Below are positions 1 to 7,872 of a stretch of DNA of 64,000 bases, piece by piece (position 1 is the stretch's first letter; every line of letters begins with the position of its first letter). The notes under the pieces were generated by a model, which did no database searches, was not told where the DNA came from, and was given only the letters and a program-made list of their open reading frames with translations. This stretch comes from an uncultured Oscillospiraceae bacterium (lineage in GTDB: Bacteria; Bacillota; Clostridia; Oscillospirales; Oscillospiraceae): positions 29,469 to 93,468 of the forward strand of contig CANQFV010000005.1 in assembly GCA_947599875.1 (NCBI GenBank), written 5' to 3'. The translations under genes were made by a program, and so were the position numbers.

Positions 1-404
1 GAGCCGGGAATGTTGTAGACGTCCCCCAAGATGAGGTTTGCGCTTTTTCGCCCCACGCCGGGGAGCTTTAAAAGGTCGTCCATATTGTCCGGGACGCGCC
101 CGTCAAACTGCGTCACGATCATGATGGCGGCGCCCACGATGTCCCGGGCCTTGCCGTGGTAAAAGCCGCAGGGGCGTATGTACTCCTCCACCTGCGCGAT
201 GTCCGCCTGCGCCATATCCCGCACCGTGGGGAAGCGCCGAAAGAGGGCGGGAGTGACCTCATTCACCCGGGCGTCCGTACACTGGGCGGCCAGACGGACG
301 CTGACCAGGAGGTGGTAGGCGTCGTCATAGTCCAGGGTACACTCCGCCAGGGGGTATTCCCGCTCTAAGCGGGCGACGATCTCATCCGATGTGGCTCTGT
401 CCAT
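1..404 (-). CDS. nth: Endonuclease III, 3' part missing (window edge)
   Basis: DNA glycosylase/AP lyase of base-excision repair that removes oxidised pyrimidines. About 134 N-terminal codons are present. The start codon at 404-402 has an AGGA-type ribosome binding site just upstream. The helix-hairpin-helix LPGVGRKSAN is visible near the cut end; its Lys is the family's Schiff-base nucleophile. The catalytic Asp and the four cluster cysteines expected further on lie outside the window. Transcribed divergently from the exonuclease gene through a shared promoter region at 435-486. Confidence 0.93.
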   Translation of the reverse strand, partial: MDRATSDEIVARLEREYPLAECTLDYDDAYHLLVSVRLAAQCTDARVNEVTPALFRRFPTVRDMAQADIAQVEEYIRPCGFYHGKARDIVGAAIMIVTQFDGRVPDNMDDLLKLPGVGRKSANLILGDVYNIPG

Positions 405-434
405 AAGCTGTACGTCCTTTTTCGGTTTTTTCCC

Positions 435-463
435 ATTATAACACTGTTTTCGGCCTCTTGCAA
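435..463 (-). promoter_or_regulatory. Sigma-A promoter of nth
   Basis: On the minus strand, -35 TTGCAA (463-458), a 17-bp spacer, then a perfect -10 TATAAT (440-435). The -35 hexamer is its own reverse complement and also serves the promoter on the other strand. Confidence 0.8.
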
Positions 464-486
464 CAGCGGCGTGAAAATGATATAAT
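458..486 (+). promoter_or_regulatory. Sigma-A promoter of the exonuclease gene
   Basis: -35 TTGCAA (458-463), 17-bp spacer, perfect -10 TATAAT (481-486). It fixes the downstream start: in-frame ATG codons at 458 region and 485 lie inside promoter elements, so translation must begin later. Confidence 0.82.
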
Positions 487-568
487 GGGCCGCGTAGAGA
501 CAAAGAGCCGCTTGGCAAAAGCGCAGATTCTGTTTTTACAACAGCTGGGACATAAAGAGGGTGAGGGT

Positions 569-1129
569 GTGGACAGGTTCATCGTCTTCGACGTGGAGAC
601 GCCGAACTTTAAAAATGACCGGATGAGCGCCATCGGGGTCTGCGTGGTGGAGGAGGGGAAGATCGTCTGGGATTACGACACCCTCATCAATCCGGAGACG
701 TTTTTCAGCCGGTTCAACATTGCCCTCACCGGCATCACGCCGGAGGCCGCCGCCCAGGCCCCCGCCTTCCCGGAGGTGTGGCGGGAGCTTCGCCCTGTTT
801 TCGACACGGGGATCCTTATCGCCCACAACGCCCCCTTCGACATGGGGGTTCTGGCCAAGTGCCTGGGGCATTACGGCATCTTCTGGAAGCACTCCGCCCC
901 CTACGCCTGCACCTGCCGGATGGCGCGGCGGTGCTACCCCGACCTGCCCAACAAGAAGCTGGATACCCTCTGCGGGTATCTGGATATCTCCCTTGACCAC
1001 CACCGGGCGGGGAGCGACGCCCGGGCGGCGGCGCTGATTTTGATCGACGAGCTTGCCCGGGGCATGGACATCCGGGATTTCAAGAGCCAGTATTACCTCC
1101 CCCCCAGCGGGGAGGACAGCCTGGCTTGA
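569..1129 (+). CDS. DnaQ-like DEDDh 3'-5' exonuclease
   Basis: Predicted 186-residue single-domain exonuclease of the DNA polymerase III epsilon-proofreading superfamily. ExoI motif DVETPN begins at residue 8 (Asp8/Glu10), ExoII is LIAHNAPFDMGVL, and ExoIII is HHRAGSDARAAAL with the His-x4-Asp spacing typical of DEDDh enzymes. There is no polymerase or BRCT domain, so a repair or RNA-trimming role is as likely as replication proofreading. The GTG start at 569 was chosen because AAAGAGG lies 8 nt upstream, the catalytic domain starts immediately, and earlier ATGs fall in the promoter. The gene ends directly in an interspersed hairpin element (copy A). Confidence 0.88.
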   Translation: MDRFIVFDVETPNFKNDRMSAIGVCVVEEGKIVWDYDTLINPETFFSRFNIALTGITPEAAAQAPAFPEVWRELRPVFDTGILIAHNAPFDMGVLAKCLGHYGIFWKHSAPYACTCRMARRCYPDLPNKKLDTLCGYLDISLDHHRAGSDARAAALILIDELARGMDIRDFKSQYYLPPSGEDSLA

Positions 1130-1295
1130 AAGCCCTAAAGGGCTTTCAATGCCAAGGGGATGCGTGCGGAATTGATTTTTGAATTCTGCGGAATTCAAAA
1201 ATCAGTTCCTGCCGTCGCCCTGCGCGCCGCCGAAGGCGGCACTTGGGCGACAAAAGGGATTTTTTCCGACGCGCATGTCGCCGGAAAAAATGTTG
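1120..1295 (+). repeat. Four-hairpin interspersed element, copy A
   Basis: First of seven full copies of one element family. Hairpin 1 (1123-1154) has TGGC/GCCA outer pairs around a 10-bp stem and TAAA loop. Hairpin 2 (about 1167-1209) is a 19-bp stem with TGCG loop. Hairpin 3 (about 1212-1252) pairs GTCGCCC with GGGCGAC. Hairpin 4 (1258-1291) pairs TTTTTTCCG with CGGAAAAAA. It overlaps the exonuclease stop codon. A TACCTYCCCCCCAGCGGGG motif occurs on both sides (about 1095 and 1318). Hairpin 1 may serve as terminator. Confidence 0.8.
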
Positions 1296-1362
1296 AGATT
1301 GAGTTTTTTGACAAGCATACCTTCCCCCCAGCGGGGAGGTGCTGTAAGGAGGGAAAAGGAGC

Positions 1363-2637
1363 ATGTACAGACCCCTTGCCGACGAGATCCGGCCCCAGAC
1401 CCTGGACGAGGTGTACGGCCAGCAGCACATCCTGGGGGAGGACGGCCTTCTCCGGCGGATCATCGCCTCCGGGCAGATCCCCAACATGATCTTCTACGGC
1501 CCCTCCGGCTCGGGAAAGACCACCGTGGCCAACATCATCGCCAGGGAGACGAACCGGGAGCTGAGGCGCCTCAACGCCACCAACGCGTCACTGCAGGACA
1601 TCAAGGACATCATCGCGGAGCTGGACACCTTCCTTGTGCCCAACGGGGTGCTGCTCTATCTGGACGAGATCCAGTACTTCAACAAAAAGCAGCAGCAGAG
1701 CCTTTTGGAGTTTATCGAGAACGGGAAGATCACCCTCATCGCCTCCACCACGGAGAACCCCTATTTTTATGTGTACAACGCGGTGCTGAGCCGCTCCACC
1801 GTCTTTGAGTTCAAGGAGCTTACCGCCCAGGACGTGCTGCGGGCCGTGGAGCGGGCCGCCGGCCTGGCCGCGGAGCGGTTCGGGCAGGCGGACATAGAGG
1901 AGGGGGTCTTGGAGCATATCGCCGCCTCCTCCGGCGGGGATGTGCGCAAGAGCGTCAACGCCGTGGAGCTTCTCTTCACCGCGGCGGCCCGGGGGAAGGA
2001 CGGGAAGCTGAAGATCACTCTGGAGGACGCCAGGATCGCCGCCCAGAAAAACGCCATGCGGTACGACCGGGACGGGGATCAGCACTTTGACGCGGTGTCC
2101 GCCCTTATGAAGTCCCTGCGGGGTTCCGACGTAAACGCGGCCCTCCACTATCTGGCCCGGGCGCTGTCGGCGGGGGATATGGCCGGGGCGTGCCGGAGGA
2201 TCCTCTGTTCCGCCAGTGAGGACATCGGTATGGCCTACCCCCAGGCGGCGGCCATTGTCAAGGCGTGCGTGGACTCCGCCCTCCAGCTGGGGATGCCGGA
2301 GGCCAGGCTCCCTCTGGCTCAGGCCGTGATCCTTTTGGCCACGGCGCCCAAGTCCAACTCGGTGGTCATGGCCATCGACCGGGCCTTTGCCGACGTGGAG
2401 GCGGGGAAGGCCGGGCCTATTCCCCGGGAGATGCAGAACGTCCACGCCGACGGCACGGGCTTTGAGCGGGAGCAGGGGTATCTCTACCCCCACAACTACC
2501 CCGGCCACTGGGTGAAGCAGCAGTATTTGCCGGAGAACATCAAGGACGCCGTGTACTACGAGTACGGGGACAACAAGACGGAGCAGGCGGCCAAAAAGTA
2601 TTGGGAGCAGATCAAGGGGGAGAACGATGGACGTTAG
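1363..2637 (+). CDS. rarA: Replication-associated recombination protein A (RarA/MgsA)
   Basis: AAA+ ATPase of the clamp-loader clade that acts at stalled replication forks. The 424-residue length fits the family. Walker A GPSGSGKT is at residues 46-53 and Walker B is LLYLDEIQYF near residue 100, followed by STTENP (sensor 1). The C-terminal tetramerisation region carries the family hallmark around HNYPGHWVKQQYLPE. A strong GGAGGGAAAAGGAG ribosome binding site precedes the ATG at 1363. The stop overlaps the next gene by 11 nt, so the three following genes are probably cotranscribed. Confidence 0.96.
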   Translation: MYRPLADEIRPQTLDEVYGQQHILGEDGLLRRIIASGQIPNMIFYGPSGSGKTTVANIIARETNRELRRLNATNASLQDIKDIIAELDTFLVPNGVLLYLDEIQYFNKKQQQSLLEFIENGKITLIASTTENPYFYVYNAVLSRSTVFEFKELTAQDVLRAVERAAGLAAERFGQADIEEGVLEHIAASSGGDVRKSVNAVELLFTAAARGKDGKLKITLEDARIAAQKNAMRYDRDGDQHFDAVSALMKSLRGSDVNAALHYLARALSAGDMAGACRRILCSASEDIGMAYPQAAAIVKACVDSALQLGMPEARLPLAQAVILLATAPKSNSVVMAIDRAFADVEAGKAGPIPREMQNVHADGTGFEREQGYLYPHNYPGHWVKQQYLPENIKDAVYYEYGDNKTEQAAKKYWEQIKGENDGR

Positions 2638-2815
2638 AGTGGGGGATATCCTGGTGATGAAAAAGGCCCACCCCTGCGGCAGCGACAGGTGGCAGGTGAC
2701 ACGGATCGGCGCGGACTTCAGGATGCGGTGCCTGGGCTGTGGGCGGGAGATCATGAACGCCCGGTCAAAGGTGGAGCGGGGGATCCGGCGGATAGAGAGG
2801 GCGGAGACGGAATGA
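2627..2815 (+). CDS. DUF951 family small protein
   Basis: A 62-residue protein matching the DUF951 pattern widespread in Firmicutes: MKKAHPCGSDRW, an Arg-x-Gly-Ala-Asp stretch and a CLGCG knuckle. The HPCG and CxxC cysteines could bind zinc (inference). Function is not established for the family. It overlaps the rarA end and, through ATGA, the next membrane-protein gene. Confidence 0.9.
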   Translation: MDVRVGDILVMKKAHPCGSDRWQVTRIGADFRMRCLGCGREIMNARSKVERGIRRIERAETE

Positions 2816-3252
2816 TACGATCCTTTACCGACAGAAAACCCGGTGCCTCGGCGCTTTTGATCCTGGCGGCCATGTTTGTCCTCCCCGTGATCCTCATGTT
2901 CGCGGAGGACGTGTTCTTCCCCGGCACATCCGTTATCACGAAGGCGGTTTTCGTGTACGCCATCCTGGCCCAGCTGATCCTGTTTTTGAATGTGGAGCGG
3001 CCCATTTTGTTTATGCTCCCGTTTATGGCGGGGGTCATCGGTCTGTGCGCGGCGGAGATGATCTACACCGTGTCGATGGGAGCCAACGACCCCGGGGCGG
3101 GGCCGTCGTTTTCCATCGCCCTTCTCTCCACCTATATGGTGTCGGTGTGCGGGGCCAACGCGTCGGCCTTTGTGGGGGGCGTGATCCTCCTTTTGCCGGC
3201 GAAGGGGATCCGTGCGCTGTATGAGAAATGGAAATACAGAAAGTGCAAGTGA
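2812..3252 (+). CDS. Small polytopic membrane protein, function unknown
   Basis: 146 residues with four hydrophobic segments (about 14-31, 41-61, 66-86 and 104-130) and a basic C-terminus (YEKWKYRKCK). No family recognised. The ATG at 2812 overlaps the DUF951 stop codon as ATGA, implying translational coupling; the longer upstream reading frame lies inside DUF951 and is not credible. Confidence 0.75.
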   Translation: MIRSFTDRKPGASALLILAAMFVLPVILMFAEDVFFPGTSVITKAVFVYAILAQLILFLNVERPILFMLPFMAGVIGLCAAEMIYTVSMGANDPGAGPSFSIALLSTYMVSVCGANASAFVGGVILLLPAKGIRALYEKWKYRKCK

Positions 3253-3263
3253 AAAATATCAGC

Positions 3264-3326
3264 TTGTCGAAAAAGCCCGCAGGGCTTTTTTGACAGACTT
3301 CCCCCCCTTTTTTTGGGGGGCTTTTC
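3264..3326 (+). terminator. Two successive terminator hairpins
   Basis: First stem TTGTCGAAAAAGCCC pairs with GGGCTTTTTTGACA (3264-3294). A second stem of seven C and six G around a T-tract follows (3301-3321) with TTTT behind. Ends the rarA-DUF951-membrane protein unit. The first stem resembles hairpin 1 of the interspersed element. Confidence 0.75.
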
Positions 3327-3414
3327 ACTTTTTCGCGATTTTTTAGGCTGTTTTGTGACAAAACCTCCCCTATAGGTGTTATTCAGGTGAGAGCATTGCG
3401 AGGACAGTGGTGTT

Positions 3415-3891
3415 ATGAACGCTAAGGACTTTGAGACATACGCCCGCCGGTACAAGGACACGGTGTACCGGGTGGCGCTGAACTTTATGGGCAATCCCCA
3501 GGACGCGGAGGACGCGGTGCAGGAGGTGCTGATGAAGCTCTACCTGTCCCACGACATCTTCGAGGGGGAGGAGCATGTAAAGCGCTGGATGATCCGGGTG
3601 ACGCTGAACTACTGCAAGAACCTGGCCCGGGCCGCCTCAAGGCGTATGCCCACGCCCCCGGAGGAGCTGGCGCTCAGCGTCCCCTTTGAGGCGGAGGAGC
3701 AGATCGCCCTGTTCACGGCGGTGATGGGCCTTCCGGAGAAATACCGGGTGCCGCTGTACCTGTTCTATTACGAGGACTATTCCGTCAAGGAGATCGGCCG
3801 GATCCTGGGCCTTGGCGAATCCGCCGTGACCACAAGGCTGTCCAGGGCCAGAACCATGCTGCGATACGAGCTTGAGGAGGTGAGCATGTGA
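3415..3891 (+). CDS. ECF-type RNA polymerase sigma factor
   Basis: 158 residues with only sigma regions 2 and 4, as in extracytoplasmic-function factors. Region 2 is seen at residues 10-45 (YKDTVYRVALNFMGNPQDAED) and region 4 at about 108-150, with LPEKYRVPLYLFYYEDYS and the helix-turn-helix EIGRILGLGESAVTTRLSRAR. Its stop overlaps the start of the next gene, the usual arrangement with a membrane anti-sigma factor. The upstream stretch 3352-3395 (TGTGACAAAACC and TATAGGTGTTATTCAGG) may contain an autoregulated promoter, but I cannot prove it. Confidence 0.93.
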   Translation: MNAKDFETYARRYKDTVYRVALNFMGNPQDAEDAVQEVLMKLYLSHDIFEGEEHVKRWMIRVTLNYCKNLARAASRRMPTPPEELALSVPFEAEEQIALFTAVMGLPEKYRVPLYLFYYEDYSVKEIGRILGLGESAVTTRLSRARTMLRYELEEVSM

Positions 3892-6539
3892 TGAGCAAGA
3901 ATCTTTACCGGGATACCTTCTCCCATGTGCGCTCCGCCTATGAGTTTAACATGGAGGACTTCCAAAAGGCCAAAAAGGTGACGAAGCTTCCGGAAAAGGC
4001 GCTGATCATCGCCGCTGTGGTGGCCGTTTTGGCGGCCTTTGGGATCACAGCCTCCGCCACGGGCTTCTTCGGCCTGTCAAGCCCCGCCGTGGGGGACAAG
4101 ACCAACGGAGACGATCTGTCCATGCAGGGCTTTGCCGAGTCGCCGGAGTCCGCGGCCATGCGGGAGTATATGGGCGGCGGGATGACCCTTGAGGAGGCCG
4201 CGGGGAAGTACGGGCTTGAGGTGCGCACCGACCCCGTGGTTCTGGATTATGACGAGCTTACGGATCTCCTGGGCGGGGAGATCCACGATGACCGGAATCT
4301 GCGCGCCCAGGCGTACATTTACGGCGACGGGACGTTTGCGATGGACGGGAGCTTTGCCTTCTCCGACGGGCGGAGCTTTTCCTACTCCCTTTACCGGGCG
4401 GTGAAGGGCAGTATCACGGCCTCGGCCCCGTATATCGGGGAGGGGGAATATGACGAGTGGAGCGTCAAGGTGGGCAGAACCGACGTATCCCTGGCGCTGG
4501 GCGGGCGCCGGTCGCTTATGGCCGCGGATCTGGGCGGGTGCTACGTTTTCGTGAACGTCCTCACCGGGACCCTGGGCGACGGGGATCTTGGCGCTCCCAT
4601 TGGCCGGGGGGATCTGGAGACCTTGGCCAAGTCCTTTAACTGGAGCGTCCTGTCCCACATCGCGGCGCCGGAGCCGCAGGAGGAGCCTCAGGTTCTTCAC
4701 GGGGCCGGGGTGGAGCTGAAGGAGGAGTATATCGACCGGGATCAGTGCTTCCTCGTGAATCTGACGGGGTGGGGGAAGATCAACTTCATCACCTACCTGC
4801 CCACGCCGGAGTTTGCGGACGCCCGGTTCTTCCTCTCCCGGGACGGGAAGGTTTCGGACTTTGAATTCCCGCCGATCCTCACCGGGGAGAGCTGCAAGGG
4901 CATCCCGGCGGTGAGCTTTGAGGATGTCACCGGCGATGGGGCGGCGGATGTGCTGGTGCTTATCGACTACGTCTCCGCCTCCGGCGGGGCGCACAGGGAT
5001 CTGCGGGTGTTCTCTGCCCGGGGGCAGGGGGACTTCGGCATGGAGTGGGAGCTTGTCAGCGGGGCGCTGAGCGCCATTGACAACTCCAAGCTCAACGTGG
5101 CGGCTGTCCGGAACTACTTTGCGGGGAACCGGGAGCCGGCCATTCTGGAGAATACGGACGGGGTGCTGTGGACGGTGAAATACACCCTGGACGGCAGGGA
5201 CGTGATCCTGGAGGCCGTTGGCCGCAAGCAGGAGGACGGCCAGGGCTGGGGCGTGAAGGAGCTGCGGTTCTGGCTGGCCGACAGCGAGGGGAACAAGACC
5301 ACCCAGATGCTCCAGCCCGTTGTCAGCGTGGCCTCCGAGGCGGGGGAGGACTTTGTCCCCGGGCCCCTGGGGAAGCAGTATACCAGGTGCGGGACGCTGG
5401 AGGGCGCCGTCACCGTGGGGGATATGAATTTTGACGGTCTGGCGGACATCGGCGTGTCCGGCGGGGCCGGGGAGGAGGGGGCCTTCCGCTATTACTGGCT
5501 CTGGAACAGCGGGGAGGGGCGCTATGTCTACGCCCTGACCCTGACAGACGCCACGGCGGATGAGACCGCGAAGGCGGTGACGGAGCGCGTCAGGGGTGCT
5601 GACGGCCGGATCACCGTAAACGTCTATAAGCCGGATTGGAGGGGGGACCTGAAATTCGTCCGCAGTGAAGACGGCCAGGAGGGCGTGCCCGCCGGCGGGG
5701 ACGGCGCCTATGCCCGGGTTCTGCAGGACTTTTTGGACAGGGGAGAGAGCGAGGGCAGCTATCGGGAATACACCGTGGCGGATCTGGACGGCGACGGCGT
5801 GGAGGAGCTTTTGGTAAAGCAGGGCTTCAACGAGGCGGATCTGGCCGCCCGGGTCTACACGATGCGGGACGGCCAGGCCGTGGAGGCCGGGGAGTTTGAC
5901 ATGGGCCACTCCATGCTGTATGTGGACGAGTCCGGCGCCGTTCTCCGGGTCATGGGCCTCATGGGGGACGAGAGCATCGACCGGATCACCCTGGTGGATG
6001 GGAACATCAGCCGGGAGGAGATCTCCCACAGATTCCTGGGGGAGGAGGACTCCTACGCCGCCCCGGGTACGGCGCTGATCTGGACGGACTGGGGGGATCG
6101 GAGCCTGGTGGAGACCATGAGCTATTCGGACGTCCTGGACGCCGTTCAGGCCGGGTATACGGACCCCGGAACCACAATCCGCTGGTATCTGGCGGATATT
6201 GACCGGGACGGCACGGAGGAGCTTTTCGTAAAGATCGGGGAGAACGAGTGGAACGACAGATTCCTGGTGTACAGCGACGCCACGGGCCGGGCGCTGCCCC
6301 TGGGGACGGTCTCCGGCAGGAAGACCACCCTGGCCACCGACGGGGAGACCGTGTACTCCGTCTATACGGATCCGGAAAGCGGGGACGAGTCCATCTACGC
6401 CCTGGGCGTGGACGGCGGCGTGACCATCCGGGAGATCTCCCACCGCACGGGCCTCAGGGCGGAGGAGATGGACGGACAGAACAAGCTGGGAGCGGTGACC
6501 ATCACGGGGTTTGAGATATCGGATCGAAGAGGCCTCTGA
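3891..6539 (+). CDS. Membrane-anchored anti-sigma-like protein with FG-GAP/VCBS-type repeats
   Basis: 882 residues. A short cytoplasmic N-terminus (1-36) precedes one membrane helix (37-57), as in anti-sigma factors, followed by over 800 extracellular residues. That part contains Asp-rich calcium-loop-like motifs DVTGDGAADVLV (about 344), DMNFDGLADIGV (about 510), DLDGDGVEELLV (about 629) and DIDRDGTEELFV (about 768), typical of FG-GAP/VCBS-like beta-propeller repeats. Translationally coupled to the ECF sigma gene; GGAGG lies upstream. ATG 3891 is preferred over GTG 3888. Role as sensor/anti-sigma is inferred from position and topology; no ASD or zinc anti-sigma motif is seen. Confidence 0.7.
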   Translation: MSKNLYRDTFSHVRSAYEFNMEDFQKAKKVTKLPEKALIIAAVVAVLAAFGITASATGFFGLSSPAVGDKTNGDDLSMQGFAESPESAAMREYMGGGMTLEEAAGKYGLEVRTDPVVLDYDELTDLLGGEIHDDRNLRAQAYIYGDGTFAMDGSFAFSDGRSFSYSLYRAVKGSITASAPYIGEGEYDEWSVKVGRTDVSLALGGRRSLMAADLGGCYVFVNVLTGTLGDGDLGAPIGRGDLETLAKSFNWSVLSHIAAPEPQEEPQVLHGAGVELKEEYIDRDQCFLVNLTGWGKINFITYLPTPEFADARFFLSRDGKVSDFEFPPILTGESCKGIPAVSFEDVTGDGAADVLVLIDYVSASGGAHRDLRVFSARGQGDFGMEWELVSGALSAIDNSKLNVAAVRNYFAGNREPAILENTDGVLWTVKYTLDGRDVILEAVGRKQEDGQGWGVKELRFWLADSEGNKTTQMLQPVVSVASEAGEDFVPGPLGKQYTRCGTLEGAVTVGDMNFDGLADIGVSGGAGEEGAFRYYWLWNSGEGRYVYALTLTDATADETAKAVTERVRGADGRITVNVYKPDWRGDLKFVRSEDGQEGVPAGGDGAYARVLQDFLDRGESEGSYREYTVADLDGDGVEELLVKQGFNEADLAARVYTMRDGQAVEAGEFDMGHSMLYVDESGAVLRVMGLMGDESIDRITLVDGNISREEISHRFLGEEDSYAAPGTALIWTDWGDRSLVETMSYSDVLDAVQAGYTDPGTTIRWYLADIDRDGTEELFVKIGENEWNDRFLVYSDATGRALPLGTVSGRKTTLATDGETVYSVYTDPESGDESIYALGVDGGVTIREISHRTGLRAEEMDGQNKLGAVTITGFEISDRRGL

Positions 6540-6840
6540 GAAGAATTAAGGGCCGAAGGCCCTGAGGGGAAGCCCCCGCAGGGAGATGTCCGCCTGAAAG
6601 GCGGAGAGGAGGCTTTCCCCAACGGGGGAATAAGGTGTCCGCCCGAAGGGCGGACGGGGTTATTTACTTTCTCCTCTTTTGTGTTGACAAAAGAGGAGAA
6701 AGTAACAAAGAGGAGAAAAACAACCAGGGGAGGGATTTCGATTTTCCCTCCCCTGGACCCCACCTTTTAAAAACGACCAGTTAGGGGGCCTGCGGGCCCC
6801 CTACTGGAGAAACCCCCGGGGAGTCCCCCGGGGGTTTTCT
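6540..6840. repeat. Cluster of consecutive palindromes behind the anti-sigma gene
   Basis: No gene. At least six separate hairpins lie in a row: GGGCC/GGCCC (6551-6563), CCGCC/GGCGG (6600-6604 region), GTCCGCCC/GGGCGGAC (6637-6655), a perfect 18-bp stem TTACTTTCTCCTCTTTTG with 6-nt loop (6662-6703), CCAGGGGAGGG/CCCTCCCCTGG (6724-6756), AGGGGGCC/GGCCCCCT (6783-6802), and AACCCCCGGGG/CCCCGGGGGTT (6811-6837). Confidence 0.7.
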
Positions 6841-6906
6841 GGACGAATGGGCGCGATGAGCCACCCGGTGGTACGTTGCGCCCTGTGGACTGAGCCGGTG
6901 TTACAC

Positions 6907-7105
6907 GGGGACGGTTCCTTAGTCACACCAGTGTGCGCACTGGTGGTACAAAGAAACCGTCCCCTTTTTCCCACCTCCTCAAGAGACGGGTAGTTCCTCC
7001 GACAAAGGCGGGACTGAGGGACGGTTTTTTTGTACCACCGCAGCGCAAGCGGAGGTGTGACAAAAGAACCGTCCCTCTGTCCCGCCGGGCCAGGGGTCTC
7101 GTCCA
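6907..7105. repeat. Bipartite palindromic (REP/BIME-like) unit 1
   Basis: Half a (6907-6964): GGGGACGGTT pairs with AACCGTCCCC, with inner CACCAGTG/CACTGGTG. Half b (7016-7077): GAGGGACGGTT pairs with AACCGTCCCTC, with an inner CACCGC/GCGGAGGTG stem. The same order of halves recurs at 63815-63975; half b recurs at 7751-7812. No transposase is encoded nearby. Confidence 0.75.
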
Positions 7106-7172
7106 ACGATAATGGCCTCCTTCCAGGGAGTTATCGACAGCAGCGGTTCCTACTGTCCGTAAGAGTCCCCTG

Positions 7173-7279
7173 TAGGGGCCGATGACCTCATCGGCCCGGG
7201 TGGGTTGGGTGACAGAGCGGTTGCGTTAAGATGGAAAACTTTAATATTTGCCGTAGGGGCCGTCGCCCACGGCGGCCCG
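7173..7279. repeat. Two short palindromes of a GTAGGGGCCG family
   Basis: GTAGGGGCCGATGACCTCAT followed by CGGCCCG (7172-7199) and GTAGGGGCCG...CGGCCCG (7252-7279) share ends but differ in the centre. Related palindromes lie at 7569-7597 and 7640-7671. Non-coding. Confidence 0.6.
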
Positions 7280-7304
7280 TGTCGCGATGATTGAGGGCCG
7301 CCAT

Positions 7305-7540
7305 TGCCTCACGGGGACGGCTTTTGTGGGACACCAGGGGACCCCACGCAATCGTGATTGCGTGGGGAGAGGAGGAGCGAAGTCTGCGAGTGAGCCGCGC
7401 CGCCTGCGGTGCGGGGAGCTATCGCGACTTCCGCGACGACGAGCGAAGGTGGTTCACAAGAACCGTCCCCTGTGGGGCACGGGGAAGGGTGGCGCCAAGC
7501 GCCTGAGGAACCCGTTGTCCCACCTCCTCAAAGGGACGAA
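7305..7540. repeat. Bipartite palindromic unit 2, interrupted
   Basis: TGCCTCACGGGGACGG (7306-7320) matches the left end of the unit at 63809, and AAGAACCGTCCCC (7458-7470) its right end, but the interior (7330-7445) is different and contains its own palindrome CCCCACGCAATCGTGATTGC (7341-7366). CCACCTCCTCAAA (7519-7531) matches the spacer of the other units. Small open frames here do not look like genes. Confidence 0.55.
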
Positions 7541-7737
7541 AAAAGAGCATTACCGTCCATTCAATATGTACGGGCCTCCGCCCACGGAGGCCCGCGTTGA
7601 TTGAGCTGCGTTGAATCGATACTCGGAGGTAATCGAAACAGGGGCCGACGAGGTCGTCGGCCCCTGTAGGGAACCTCGTGCGTCCGAGGGAAACCGGTGT
7701 GTCGGTTCCCCCGTATACCGTCCTTCCAGGCCCCCGA

Positions 7738-7845
7738 AAAAGGCGGGACTGAGGGACGGTTTTTTTGTACCACCGCAGCGTCAGCGGAGGTGTGACAAAA
7801 GAACCGTCCCTCTGTAACGCCGGGTCAAGGCCTCCGAACACAGGA
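7738..7845. repeat. Bipartite palindromic unit 3, half b
   Basis: GAGGGACGGTT...AACCGTCCCTC at 7751-7812 differs from half b of unit 1 by only a few bases. The flanks GGCGGGACT on the left and CTGTAACGCCGGGTCAAGG on the right are also shared with the copy at the window's right edge. Confidence 0.7.
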
Positions 7846-7872
7846 CAACCCCCGTCCCGCATCCCCTCAATT

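Noticed and set aside
458..568. Longer N-terminus for the exonuclease from ATG 458 or 485
   Set aside because: Both codons lie in the -35 or -10 element of the promoter; no ribosome binding site precedes them and the fold begins right after GTG 569.
4077..6443. Very long open frames on the strand opposite to real genes (also 24469-25836, 26107-27669, 30599-32422, 36772-38235, 47637-50246, 53175-54995, 58421-60589, 60824-63463)
   Set aside because: They mirror strongly recognisable genes in GC-rich DNA, have low-complexity Gly/His/Val/Leu/Asp-rich translations, and lack ribosome binding sites. They are frame shadows.
6907..7830. CRISPR array
   Set aside because: Repeats are long palindromic units with variable spacing and no regular spacers; no cas gene is present.
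7287..7862. Small open frames in the repeat island
   Set aside because: Overlapping frames on both strands inside palindromes, without ribosome binding sites or recognisable products.
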